From assembly GCA_023053685.1 (NCBI GenBank), contig JALIGW010000002.1:169798430-169862429 (forward strand): 64,000 bases of DNA, in the 5' to 3' direction. The notes below the pieces were generated by a model. It was given only the letters and a program-made list of their open reading frames with translations, was not told the origin of the DNA and searched no databases. Origin of the DNA: Diadophis punctatus similis. Its lineage: Eukaryota; Chordata; Lepidosauria; Squamata; Dipsadidae. The position numbers and the translations under genes are program-made. Position 1 is the stretch's first letter. Every line of letters starts with the position of its first letter. Below are positions 37,290 through 47,476 of the stretch, one piece after another.

Positions 37290-37590
37290 TGGAGAGGACA
37301 GCTCTCAGCCGGTCTTTGTTCCTGGTAGGAACAAAGCGATCCAGGACACACAAACATGGCAAAACTCAGCTTTTAATCTCCACAAACAGGCCGGAGCCTC
37401 AGAACGCGACGAGTAGGAAATCCCTTGTAAAGTCAGCTCTGGAAGCGTCGACCTCCCAGCGCCTTTTCAAGTCTCTGGCCCCACCCCAGTCCCATCTCAC
37501 CAGCCACGCCCACTGATAACCACCATCCGGCGGCCAGCGGCATTGATGTTGCACGTATCCGGCCGCCGCTGCTGGAGGGTCTCAACAACA
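37290..37590 (-). mobile_element. GC-rich unidentified segment, possibly a solo LTR
   Basis: A sharply bounded GC-rich block in AT-rich DNA. On the minus strand it could begin tgttgttgagaccctcc and end gctgtcctctcca (TG...CA) and it contains ATTAAA. No target duplication or primer-binding site is visible, so LTR identity is a guess. Confidence 0.25.
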
Positions 37591-37704
37591 ACTTGAAGAG
37601 GAATTTTTAAAAATCACTCCTAAACCCAAATAAACACAAGCATCTAACTTTTTAAAACTTTTCAGAGTTACAGATGTGTGCATGCCCCCACTGTAATTAA
37701 AATA

Positions 37705-38088
37705 CAGGTAATCCTCAACTTACAACAGTTCTTTTAGTGACCATTCAAAGTTACCATAGCTCTGAAAAAGTGACTTATGACCATTTTTCACTCTTACAAC
37801 CACAGCAGCATCCCCAAGTTCACATTGATCAAAATACAGACATTTGGCAACTGACTCTTATTTATGAGAATTGCAGTGTCCCAGGGTCATTTGATCACTT
37901 TTTGTGACTTTCTGACAAGCAAAGTCAATGGGGAAGCCAGATTCACTTAACGTGTTAACTAACTTTACAAATTCAGTGATTCACTTAACATGAAAGGCCA
38001 TAAAATGAGGCAAAAGTCATTTAACAACAGTCTTGCTTAGCAACATAAATTTTCAGCTCAATTGTGGTCATAAGTCATGGACTACCTG
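37705..38088. mobile_element. Mariner-like MITE, complete
   Basis: The left end CAGGTAATCCTCAACTTAC and right end GTCATGGACTACCTG are both flanked by TA. The 384-bp interior is in the same orientation as 198-1170. It is one of two uninterrupted full-length copies. Confidence 0.85.
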
Positions 38089-38493
38089 TATATTAAACAT
38101 CATAACAATATATAAGCATCATGTATGAAGCAGTAATAGACTAAAACTGCAAATGGGATTAATGATTGCCAAACAGATAATTTATATGCACAAACATTTA
38201 TACTAATTTATAGAATGGTCAGGAACCTTTCTGAAAATGCATTCGTACATAAGAGAAGACTGCTCTCAGTATATCTCACTATTCTTCTCCTAGGTAACTG
38301 GACTTTTCTCCCTCCCTCCTTCCACTTTTACAATAAACCATTTAGAGAAAAATTCAGTAAGCTATCTGTTATTTTTCTCTTTTAATTTGTGACTTCTGAT
38401 CTGTTATATTTTTTCTCTGTACAGTTTCTAATACACATTTAGCTCTTCAAATGCTAAACACTTATTGCAGCAGCAGCAGCCATGTTCTCTATA

Positions 38494-39443
38494 CAGATAA
38501 TCCTCAAGTTACAAATGTAATAGAGCCTGCCAATTACATTCTTAACCTGAGGATTCATTAATTGGATGTGTTCATTTGACGTGACCCTTCCCTGCTTTCC
38601 CCAACACATTCATTAATCAAATGCACAGGTCGTTACGTACACATGAGGTATCTCAGGGTGGGAAAATCCATGGGGGGGGGGGGCAAGTGCTGGAACAAGC
38701 CACCTGCTCCAGACAACTCAAGGCCTTCCCCGACCCACTGAGGTACCTCATGGGGTCCCCACAATTACTTCTCCCACCTATCCTGCCCCGCTGGGTCTCC
38801 ACAGGCCCTTTGTAAAAGCTTTTGTTGCAGAGAATGGAGGCCTGAAGTAGCGCGAGATCGCGACCACAAAGTCTTCTGTCCTCTTTGCAAAAGCTTTTGG
38901 AGCAGAGGACGGAGAGTTGAAGTGCGATCTCGCACCTCTGCAGGCCTCCATTTTCCCCAGCAAAGTCTTTTGATGCAGAGACTGGGAGCCTTTGGGGATG
39001 CAATGTCATGCTTCTTCAGATTCACCAAGGCTGCCCAGTGCTCCAAAAGCAGATAGGGTGTCCTGCGTAGGCAGCCTTGGTGAGTCAGCCAGGCTGAACA
39101 GGGCATGTTCGTCCCACTCCGCCTCTGGTCTTACTGCTCCACTATTGGTGCTCCAGGAGCAGGCAACAAAAACTGCGGCAGAGAGGCTGGAGAGGAAACA
39201 AATCTCTTGATCATGGAGATCTTCGCAGGTTAAGTGAGTCTCCACAGGTCCAGTGCATGTTAGGTCCCTGTGGGGGGGGATAGGCAGGGGAAATATGTTG
39301 CAGTGTCTCTGCAGTCAGTCGTAAGGGTGAATGACTGCCATTGTGCTGCAAAGTTCATAACTTTGAGACTGTGTTGTAAGTACTTTTGGGGTGATGTAAC
39401 TTTGAACGATTGCTAAGTGAACTGTCATAACTCAAGGATTACA
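38494..39443. mobile_element. Longer relative of the mariner-like MITE with a unique GC-rich interior
   Basis: The left end CAGATAATCCTCAAGTTAC follows TA. The right part ('gtaactttgaacgattgct', then 'cataactcaaggattac') matches the family's inverted end. Between them are about 800 bp not found in the other copies, containing a G-run (38671-38682). A roughly 60-bp phrase is imperfectly repeated ('aaaagcttttgttgcagaga', 'caaaagcttttggagcagag', 'aagtcttttgatgcagagac'). Open frames here are short and show no transposase motifs. Confidence 0.5.
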
Positions 39444-40189
39444 AAAATTTTGTATATAGTAAGAAGAGAAAATTTATATGAAATAAGATATTTATGATAA
39501 TTATTATCACCATTTCATAACATTGATACTATAACCCTAAATAATTGCAACTAAAAATACAGATATTAGCTTCTTCATACATTATTCCGTTAATATTCCA
39601 AAAAGAAATACATCCCTGTTTTGACCTATGAAATTGATCATAACTGGAGTTGGGGAATAAAGAGTTTCATCCAGCATTTTAAAAAAGGCAAGATATTTTT
39701 TTTACATACATCACTAATCACACCAGTATATACCAATATAAACTAAATTCTAAGTAATGGTCACCCTAGATAACATGAGAAGGTGCAGCACCATATTTCA
39801 AATCATCTATTGCTATATTGGAATACAGATATATATTAAATATAATACATGCAGCTTTCTAAACTGGAATGTAGAGATTAATGGGGAAATAGGACAAAAC
39901 AACAACAGTAAATACCTAACTGCAACTGAAAATAAAATCATGCAGTCACAGCAATTTCATGTTCTTTCTTCAAGCATGCATTGATAACTTGTATCATTTT
40001 TTCTTGAATTTTTTTTTAGAAACATCATTGAACTTTACAAGCTATTTTCCTCTATTCCTAACAAAACCAGCTTGCACTGACAGATAGTGGTACCACTGCC
40101 CTATGCCAGGTCCAAAGGGGATTGCCTTTTAGTATTTGTAGACTATGTTATGTTTGGAACACAAGGGGTTGGGTTGGGGGGGGGGGAAA
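39444..40189. other. No gene seen
   Basis: AT-rich sequence; a G-run near 40177-40187. Confidence 0.5.
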
Positions 40190-40620
40190 TAATTGGAATT
40201 TTCCTGGAAGATGCTGATTCATTGGTTGCTGTGAATGGTGTTGTTACTACTTTGATTGAACAGCCTCATCTGCTTGCTGTGTGTGGCCTGGATCAGGTAT
40301 TTGGCTAGGTTGTAGAATGTATCCAGCTCTATTGATCTGTTGATAACTCATTTATTTGAGTGCCAGGCTTCCAGGAATTCTTTGGCTTTTCTGATGTTTG
40401 TGTGATCTATTTTTTTTTTGTTTTTTCATAGTAAATTGTGTAATCTGCATTGATGGCATGGATGGCTCTTAAGGATTTATGATTTTAGTTCTTTATTGTA
40501 GTTGTGTGCTACTTAGGTTTTTTTTAAAAAATATATAGCTACCTCCCTGCTTTTCCTAGGTAGTTAGCGAATTGCAATCCCAGTTGTTAATTATGGAAAC
40601 TCTGTCTTAGTGAGGCATGC
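40190..40620 (-). mobile_element. Possible Penelope-like element remnant
   Basis: Read on the minus strand, fragments such as AKEFLEAWHSN followed by a VINRSIELDTFYNL-like stretch resemble the C-terminal (GIY-YIG side) portion of Penelope-like elements. The frame is broken. A related part may extend to about 40790. No RT motif is visible, so the assignment is tentative. Confidence 0.4.
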
Positions 40621-40954
40621 AGTCTTTTGGTTTGTAATGTTTCTACACATTTATGGGCCACCGCTACAATAACATTTCCATACAGAAAAGGTATCAGAGC
40701 CCTCCCAGCAGGCTATTCCAACTATTAGGCATCATAGTGGCCCACAAACCAACACAAACACTACAACCTGACCATGAAGTATATAAAACAAAATTGGGCT
40801 ATATCAGATACAAAAAAAAATCCATAAAATACAATATTCTAAATATGTAATATGGTTATGTCTCCCACTGCCCCATTTGTAAGTAATCTACATTCCATTA
40901 CCCATTTTAAAATAAATGTTATAAAGTTTATAGTTTGCCTTTCATTCAGGAGCA

Positions 40955-41110
40955 AAACATATAAACTGCTTCCTCCTCCTATTTTTCTCACAATATTTGA
41001 AATAAGCTGGGCTGAGCTGGGAGAAAGTGACTAGTCCGTAGTCATCCAATGATTTTTTGTGGGCTCCCAAATTTTACTCCACTCCATTAGCCATTAGAGT
41101 ACCCACTACT
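40955..41110 (-). mobile_element. Degenerate tRNA-derived SINE
   Basis: It contains the complement of the common SINE body ('ctgggctgagctgggagaaa', then 'gactagtccgtagtcatcca') and ends 'ccattagccattagagtacc', opposite a tRNA-like head. Confidence 0.5.
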
Positions 41111-41154
41111 TATATTTAAATTAGCTAATTATTTCATTCTAAACACTATGCCAC

Positions 41155-41340
41155 TATAATATAGTGGTTATGGTACTGGACTAATGCAATGGAAACTCAG
41201 GTTAAACTCTGCCCTTAACCATCAAAGCTCACTAGATCTCTTTCCCTGTTTATAAGACAGGGTTGTTGGATTAAAAATGGGAGGAGCATGTGTACTTTGT
41301 ACTTCTGGAGGAAATGGAGATAAATAATAAATACATGATT
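41155..41340 (+). mobile_element. tRNA-derived SINE, second type
   Basis: The head 'tatagtggttatggtactgg' (A-box-like) and 'aaactcaggttaaactctgc' (decayed B-box) are followed by 'gacagggttgttggattaaa' and an AAAT-type tail. Confidence 0.6.
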
Positions 41341-41647
41341 TAATTTCAGCTGTAATTTTGTATTAAGCACGGATTACAATGAATGCTCAGGAGCCAACTA
41401 TATGTTTTTTCTCTCCTATGCCTAATATACAATTGCAAAGATCCACTCTTTGTAAAATGCTTCTAAGAGGCATATTTTAACAGGCAGATATAGAAGTGAG
41501 CTTAGCCTCACTTTTTTTTCATAACACAGGAAAAGCAAGCCATCAACTATTATTGGAAATTGAGGATTTTGTAAGAAAGATTTAAGGCATTTTAAAAATA
41601 TATATTTTTGATGGTATTCTGCTATGGAAATAGTATGAGGATCAATT

Positions 41648-41812
41648 CAGCAGTGGGTTGCTCCTGGTTTGGACTGGTTCTTAGAACTGGTAGTGCCGGC
41701 GGCAGGAGGCTCCACCCACACACCCGGGATGCTTCTGCGCATGCACAGAAGCGTCACGCATACGGGTGAGCACGCGCGAACCGCTAACAAAATCATTTAA
41801 AACCCACCACTG
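41648..41812. mobile_element. hAT MITE, family B copy 5 (short)
   Basis: It starts cagcagtgggttgctcc and ends aaacccaccactg, with a perfect 8-bp target duplication GATCAATT (41640-41647 and 41813-41820). It contains one palindromic module, gcttctgcgcatgcacagaagc, cut to 165 bp in total. Confidence 0.9.
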
Positions 41813-41978
41813 GATCAATTTCATTTTATCCTATAGGAAAAGTACAAAAAACATGAATAAATGCATACAGTTAATAAGAGTCAGCTTTTAAGAACGTAAA
41901 AATATAAGCAGTGCCCTGCTAGCTCAGACAGATGACCCATCTACTCTACTCATCTCTTCTCATGGTGGCTAACCAACT

Positions 41979-42317
41979 CAGGGGTGGGTTCTGACTTACC
42001 TCGCTGCCGGTTCGCTTCCTCACACACTGCATGGATGTGCACACATTGCATGTACATGCAGGTGCAGGCGCATTGCCAAAAAACGCAGACGCAGGCGCAT
42101 TGCAAAATACCCTGGCACGCATGCATGCGCATTGCCAAAAACCAGCTTCTGTGCATGTGCAGAAGCGAAAAACAAGATGGAGGCACCTATGGTGCCGCCG
42201 AGAAAGCCAGTTTCGGGGGTCTGTCCAGCCGGCCATCACTGCCACTTCAGCGAGTGGGGGGAAATTCCCACTACCAGTTCTACAGAACCAGTCCGAACCG
42301 GCAGGAACCCACCTCTG
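41979..42317. mobile_element. hAT MITE, family B copy 6
   Basis: It starts caggggtgggttctgac and ends ggcaggaacccacctctg, with a perfect 8-bp target duplication AACCAACT (41971-41978 and 42318-42325). It lies 166 bp from copy 5. The interior has a tandem of about 30 bp ('gcgcattgccaaaaa...'), repeated three to four times. Confidence 0.91.
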
Positions 42318-42739
42318 AACCAACTGCACAAGGAAGCCTATTTTTCTCTTCCAGCAGATTCCTTTCAGAGCAGTCACACTGCCGTGCATCCTTCAATCAT
42401 GTCCCTGCTCATTCTTCTTTTTTCTAAACTAAAAAGGCCTGAATTTTGCAACTTTTCCTCATGGGATTTTAGTAATTTTATTACAAATTAAGATTGCCAC
42501 AATAAAAAGTATTACAAAAGGAGCTAATAAAAAATATAGAACAGAAAAAATAGAAACAAAAAGAAAAGAATAAAAAGAAAAGGAAAGCAGTTAAGAAGCA
42601 ATTTCCCAAAGTGATTAGAAGTATGTGAAGCCAGTGTCCTTTGGAAAATGCTGGCCATGATTTGAGCAACAAGATAGCTATTCCCTCAGCTCCCAGAAAG
42701 AGCATTTAACCCACCAGAAACTGCTGTCTTGCAGTCTCC

Positions 42740-43130
42740 TCATAAGCAGCAACTCTCTGGAGCACTTTAGTTCAAGTCCTCTTTGCCCAGAGAGGAATTA
42801 CAGAGAGTCTGTCTTTTCGCTGGCTCTTCATTCTACTACAATCATCAGCTTTGCTTATCGCAGAACCATCTTCAGATTGTCATTTCTTCCCCGAAAGTCC
42901 AGGAGACTTCTCCAGCCCCTTGATAATCTTAATTGCCCTTCTCTGAATCTTATCTAGCTCCACTTTATCCTTTTTTTTAAGGTTCAGGACTGTACTCCAG
43001 AATTCCAGATACAGTTTCACTATTGATTTATATAAGGGAATTATGATATTGTACATCTATTTTTAATACTGTTTCTTACTATTTATAATACGTCACTGCC
43101 CCTTTTCTCCCAGCAGATGCATACTTTTGC
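42740..43130 (-). mobile_element. CR1-type LINE ORF2 remnant
   Basis: On the minus strand the decayed reading resembles the CR1 region 'VWNSG.Q...LK..IE..QR': 'ctggaattctggagtacagt' is followed by 'ggagctagataagattcaga'. No intact frame. Confidence 0.55.
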
Positions 43131-44522
43131 AAATCAGAATAATTTGTTCTCACTCTTATTTATAAAGAGTAATTTTACAGAATGAATGTAAGTGGAACAA
43201 CTTAAGTATCTGACATATAGTAAGTGAAAGGTACGATTTGTTTTTTAAAAAGGGGGGGGGGTAGGTTCTGCCAGAGTCACTTTGTGTAAGATTGACAGCC
43301 ATATAAATGTGATTAATAAACAAACAGGAAAGGAGGTGTCCCACAATAGGTTAAAAATATCTGCCATGCATTCCAGTAAATGGAATAGGCATTAAGAGAG
43401 AGTATCTGAGTTAAAATAAGTAGAGGACAGAATTTTTTTTAAAAAGCTGTTGTTGGTATGTTGTCCAGTGAAATAAAATATATAGCTCATGCTTTCCTAA
43501 AGCAAATTGCGGTTCTTTCAGATAGGCATGAAATAGTACTGATGGGAGCCTTTAATTGCCCTGACATCTGTTAGAGACCGACTGCCAAGGATGATTTTCC
43601 CAATAAATTATTGCCCTACTTGTTGTATCTCCTTCATGGGTAGAGAAAGATCAGCTATTCCTGACTCTAACCTGAAACTAATCCATAGGGAAAACTTCTT
43701 GGGGGGGAAATGGTAATAGCAGAAACACTGGGCCGAGGGGTGGGGAGGAAGAAAAGACCATGTAACATTTGGAGTTCTTTTAAGATTTTAATATTGCTTT
43801 AATATAAAAGCAATGCAGTTAAAACAATATAATCAAACACATATCTTGGACTTCAAAGAAAGAGAATTTTAGCAAATTCGGAATAAGAGTTCATGGAAGA
43901 AGAAGAGAGAGTTCAAAGTGAAAGAAAGTTTCTTAAAAAACCAAAACCCACAATTGCCAATAGTGAAAAAAGAAGAGAAGGACTGCAAATTTTTTTTACA
44001 AAGACAACAAAAAAGGAGACATACTGTACGGAGATATAAAGAGGGACAGTGACCCAAGTACAGCTAGGCATCCCAGAATTGTAGGGTAGCTGGGCAAAAG
44101 AAGAACAAAGGGGCTGCTTTAAATAAAAGGATGACCATCAATATATCAGCTGCTTAATGATGACAGCAAATACTAACGGGTAATAAAGAAAATATACAAG
44201 TATATTCAATTCTTATTTTGGTAGAGATATACAGTAAGAATACCTAACCTAGTAATAATATTTATGAAAGATTTCAGAATAGCAGCTAATGACAAAACAA
44301 GTATGAGTCACCAATGTGATGCAGAAAGAAAAGAAAAAGCATTAATGGTTCTACATTAATTTATATGGGTAAGATCTTACCTTAATATCATATGCAGCTA
44401 AGGGCCCATTCTTTAAAAAGTCACATTATTTGATATAGTTTTAAGAACAATGAAGTGGCTGATTGGAATAAGAAACTAAATCCTTTGACAAGAAACCCAA
44501 GGAATTGAGAATATTTAGTTTA
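43131..44522. other. No firm gene
   Basis: AT-rich sequence. A weak minus-strand exon-like interval at 44381-44410 is noted among the findings. Confidence 0.45.
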
Positions 44523-44913
44523 CAGGTAGTTCTCAACTTACGACCCCAATTGAGCCCAAAATTTATGTTGCTAAGCGAGAAATTTGTTTAGTGAGTTTTG
44601 CCCCATTTTATGACTTTTCTTGCCCCATTTGTTAAGTGAATCACTGCAGTTGTTAAATTAGTAACATGGTTGTTAAGTGAATCCAGCTTCCTCATTGACT
44701 TTGCTGGTCAGAAGTTTGCAAAAGGGGAATTCACATGACTCTGGGACACTGCAACCGTCATAAATGTAAATCAGGTGTCAAGCAGCCAAATGTAAATCAC
44801 AGGACCGTGAAGATGCTGCAACGGTCATAAATGTGAAAAAAGTTAACTTTTTTCAGTGCCACTGTAACTTTGAATGGTCACTAAGCAAACTGTTGTAGGT
44901 CGAGGACTACCTG
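44523..44913. mobile_element. Mariner-like MITE, complete
   Basis: The ends CAGGTAGTTCTCAACTTAC and GTAGGTCGAGGACTACCTG are flanked by TA on both sides. It is in the opposite orientation to 37705-38088, is full length (391 bp) and is uninterrupted. Confidence 0.88.
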
Positions 44914-45474
44914 TATTGTGTGTTTGTTTGTGTGTGTGCATACAAAATAGAATTTTCAAATACCTAAAAAGATGTTACACAGCAGAAGATGAAGATGTGT
45001 TTTCTACTTATCTCAAATGCCAGATAGAGATTAATGGATTTAAATTACAGGAAGGCAAATTGCAGTTAAACATTGGAATGGCAGCAGCCTTGGAGTAGAA
45101 GCAAAAGAGGAGGCAGAATGATGAAAGCAAGCCATTATCATGCCACTGCAATACACCCCCCTTTTCTATCTGCATTATACCTATGTGCCAAAGAGTCAGA
45201 GCTTGTGGTGTGAGACTGCTAAGATTCTGTAGATACTTCTATCTTAGAAGAAACTTATCAGTAAAAGCAGTTGGATAAAAGAAACAATTTCCAAGTGTGA
45301 TGAAACACATTCCTTCAGTGGATGCATTCAAATGCAAGGCACGCTGTAATGAAGATTCTTGCATTGAACTTGATGCCTCAAATATCCCTTCCATGATCTA
45401 CCATTCTGTAAATAGTTTCTTTGCATTTTTCACAAAAACAGTTAGCCTCTGGCACATTTTCTAAAAACTTAACT

Positions 45475-45526
45475 TTGCCTCTCAAACCCTCTTTCATGGG
45501 GCTTTCAAAGAGGGTTTGAGAGGCAA
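45475..45526. repeat. Perfect 20-bp inverted repeat at the mariner breakpoint
   Basis: The arms at 45475-45494 and 45507-45526 are exact complements around a 12-nt loop. The right arm is transposase coding sequence and the left arm is its inverted copy. Confidence 0.92.
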
Positions 45527-45674
45527 ACAATATTCCAGTGACGAGGAAGTGAAAACTGCAGTGAAGAAGTGGCTCAAAGAACAGTCAACAAAATTTTACG
45601 AGGCAGGGATACATGCTCTCATTCGAAGGTGGAACATTGCTATTGAGAGAAACGGTGACTATGTTGAGAAGTAG
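45501..45674 (+). pseudogene. Mariner transposase C-terminal remnant
   Basis: Fifty-seven codons are open to a TAG. They read like the last part of a mariner-family transposase: AFKEGLRGKQYSSDEEV, a W-containing VKKWLKEQSTKFYEAG segment, then RRWNIAIERNGDYVEK. In the family this lies after the catalytic DD34D region, so no catalytic residue remains. Downstream sequence runs to an inverted end, gactcaccctcgta, at about 45772-45785. The 5' three-quarters of the gene and the left inverted terminus are missing, replaced by a short inverted duplication. Non-functional. Confidence 0.78.
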
Positions 45675-45785
45675 GGATGTGATCCACAGAGGACCAGCTT
45701 CATTTTGATGTATGCTACATGTTCCTGTGTTGGTAATTATACCTGTCCTAAAGAAAATGGCATTAAGTTTTGACTCACCCTCGTA
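45675..45785 (+). mobile_element. 3' UTR and right terminus of the mariner element
   Basis: The 3' UTR is followed by an end reading inward TACGAGGGTGAGTCAAAACT, typical of a mariner-group terminal inverted repeat. The outer TA is present. Confidence 0.7.
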
Positions 45786-45787
45786 TG

Positions 45788-47249
45788 TTATATTTGAGTG
45801 CAGAAAAATAATAATCAATAAATGAAGTTTTGTCCCTTATCTCTCTGTCCTGAATTATAGCTAAGAATTCAGTGGAAAGATAGACTATAAAATCAAATGG
45901 AAAAAATCAAGTTATTAAAAGAAATATAAATTCACATTTAAATTCAAAATTATAAACTTCATGACATCTGAACTGTAACAGTGAACTTATTTGAACTGCA
46001 TTAAATTGTTGAAAAATAATCAGTGGTAGTATGAGAAGAAGAAACAGAGGGAGAGAAAACTTAAAAGGAACTGAGTGAGTTACACTACAGCCAAACCAGG
46101 CTTTAGAGGTTAGGAAGGCATATTTAATGCTGGAACAAAAGTAGATCAAATACTGTAGCTTTAAATAACTTCTAGCAAACTGAATGGATCAGAAGATCCT
46201 AAAAACCCGTTTTTCTCTCTTATGACAAATTTTGATTCAGTCGTCCTGTAACAGTCCAATTCATGCCTTCCATTTCATCTATTTAAGGGCAGACTGTTGG
46301 TTTCTTCAATGAGAAAATACTTCAGGGATATGCTAGGAGAACAGAAATTTAATAAGCTTTCCCTTCTACAGTATATGTATGCTTTCCATTTCAACTACTA
46401 TTGTACTTAGCAAATGGTGAATAGAACCAGATAACTAGTAGATCACAAATCATGGCTTTGCTTGCCATAGTGAAAGCTTTCGAAGAAATAAAAAATATTT
46501 ATTTATCCATTCAATGGGAGTCGTATGTTCGTTTGATACTCTGTCTTGCCTTCTTTATATAAGAACATTAACAGAAGGCACATTGATTTCATTGTAACTA
46601 ATTCAGCAAATACCCAAAAGTTTCAGTCCAATCATTTCTCTATTTTCCTTGGGCCACCTAACACAGATACAATCCCTATACTATGCTTCACTTAGTTATT
46701 ACTGTCAAATAGTTAACTGAATAGTATTCAAAGCAAACCTGAATCTACACAACAGCATGCATGTTAGACCAAAGGGTAAAACGTATTTCTGTGCCAGAAC
46801 ATTATCGTTCTTCATAATTTCTTCCTTATAATTTTGCAGAATTAAAGTGACCTTGAAGCAATAAAAGCTCCTAATTTTTGCATTATAACTTTTGCTTTTG
46901 CTTTCCCTGCCCAAATTTGGGGGCCCGTAGAATCTGCTCTAATTATGTTAAAACTGTGTTACAGAAAAGTTTTGGGATGAGTTACTTAAAAAGGTCAAGC
47001 TAATAATTGTGCTTTTAACGAAAATTGCAGGTTTCATTTAATAAAACTTTCTTCAACACTATGGTATGGATGCCATCATGAGAGTTTTGAGCAAGCTTTT
47101 TTGAATCATTTCGTATTTTGAAGCTGCTAGAAAAATCACTGGTTACAATTAGTTGGACCAGCAATAACCTTTATGGTCTCCTTAATGGGTTGGGATAGAT
47201 AGCAAAAGACAAAGCAAAAGAAAATATTAGCACAAAAATCCAATTAGCA
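45788..47249. other. No gene seen
   Basis: AT-rich unique sequence. Confidence 0.5.
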
Positions 47250-47476
47250 ATAGCACTTAGACTTATATACCGCTTCATAGTGCTTTACAGCCCTCTCTAA
47301 GCGGTTTACAAAGTTCAGCATATTGCCCCCAAAAATCTGGGTCCTCATTTTACCCACCTCAGAAGGATGGAAGGCTGAGTCAACCTTGAGCCTGGTGAGA
47401 TTTGAACAGCTGAACTGCTGAACTAGCAGTCAGCTGATGTAGGTTGCAGTGCTGCTTTTAACCACTCGGCTCCAAT
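47250..47476 (-). mobile_element. tRNA-derived SINE, near full length
   Basis: On the plus strand it reads 'tagcacttagacttatatac', 'ccctctctaagcggtttaca', 'ggatggaaggctgagtcaac', then 'gtgctgcttttaaccactcg'. The last phrase is the complement of a tRNA-like head with A and B boxes. This SINE type is common in squamates. Confidence 0.78.
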
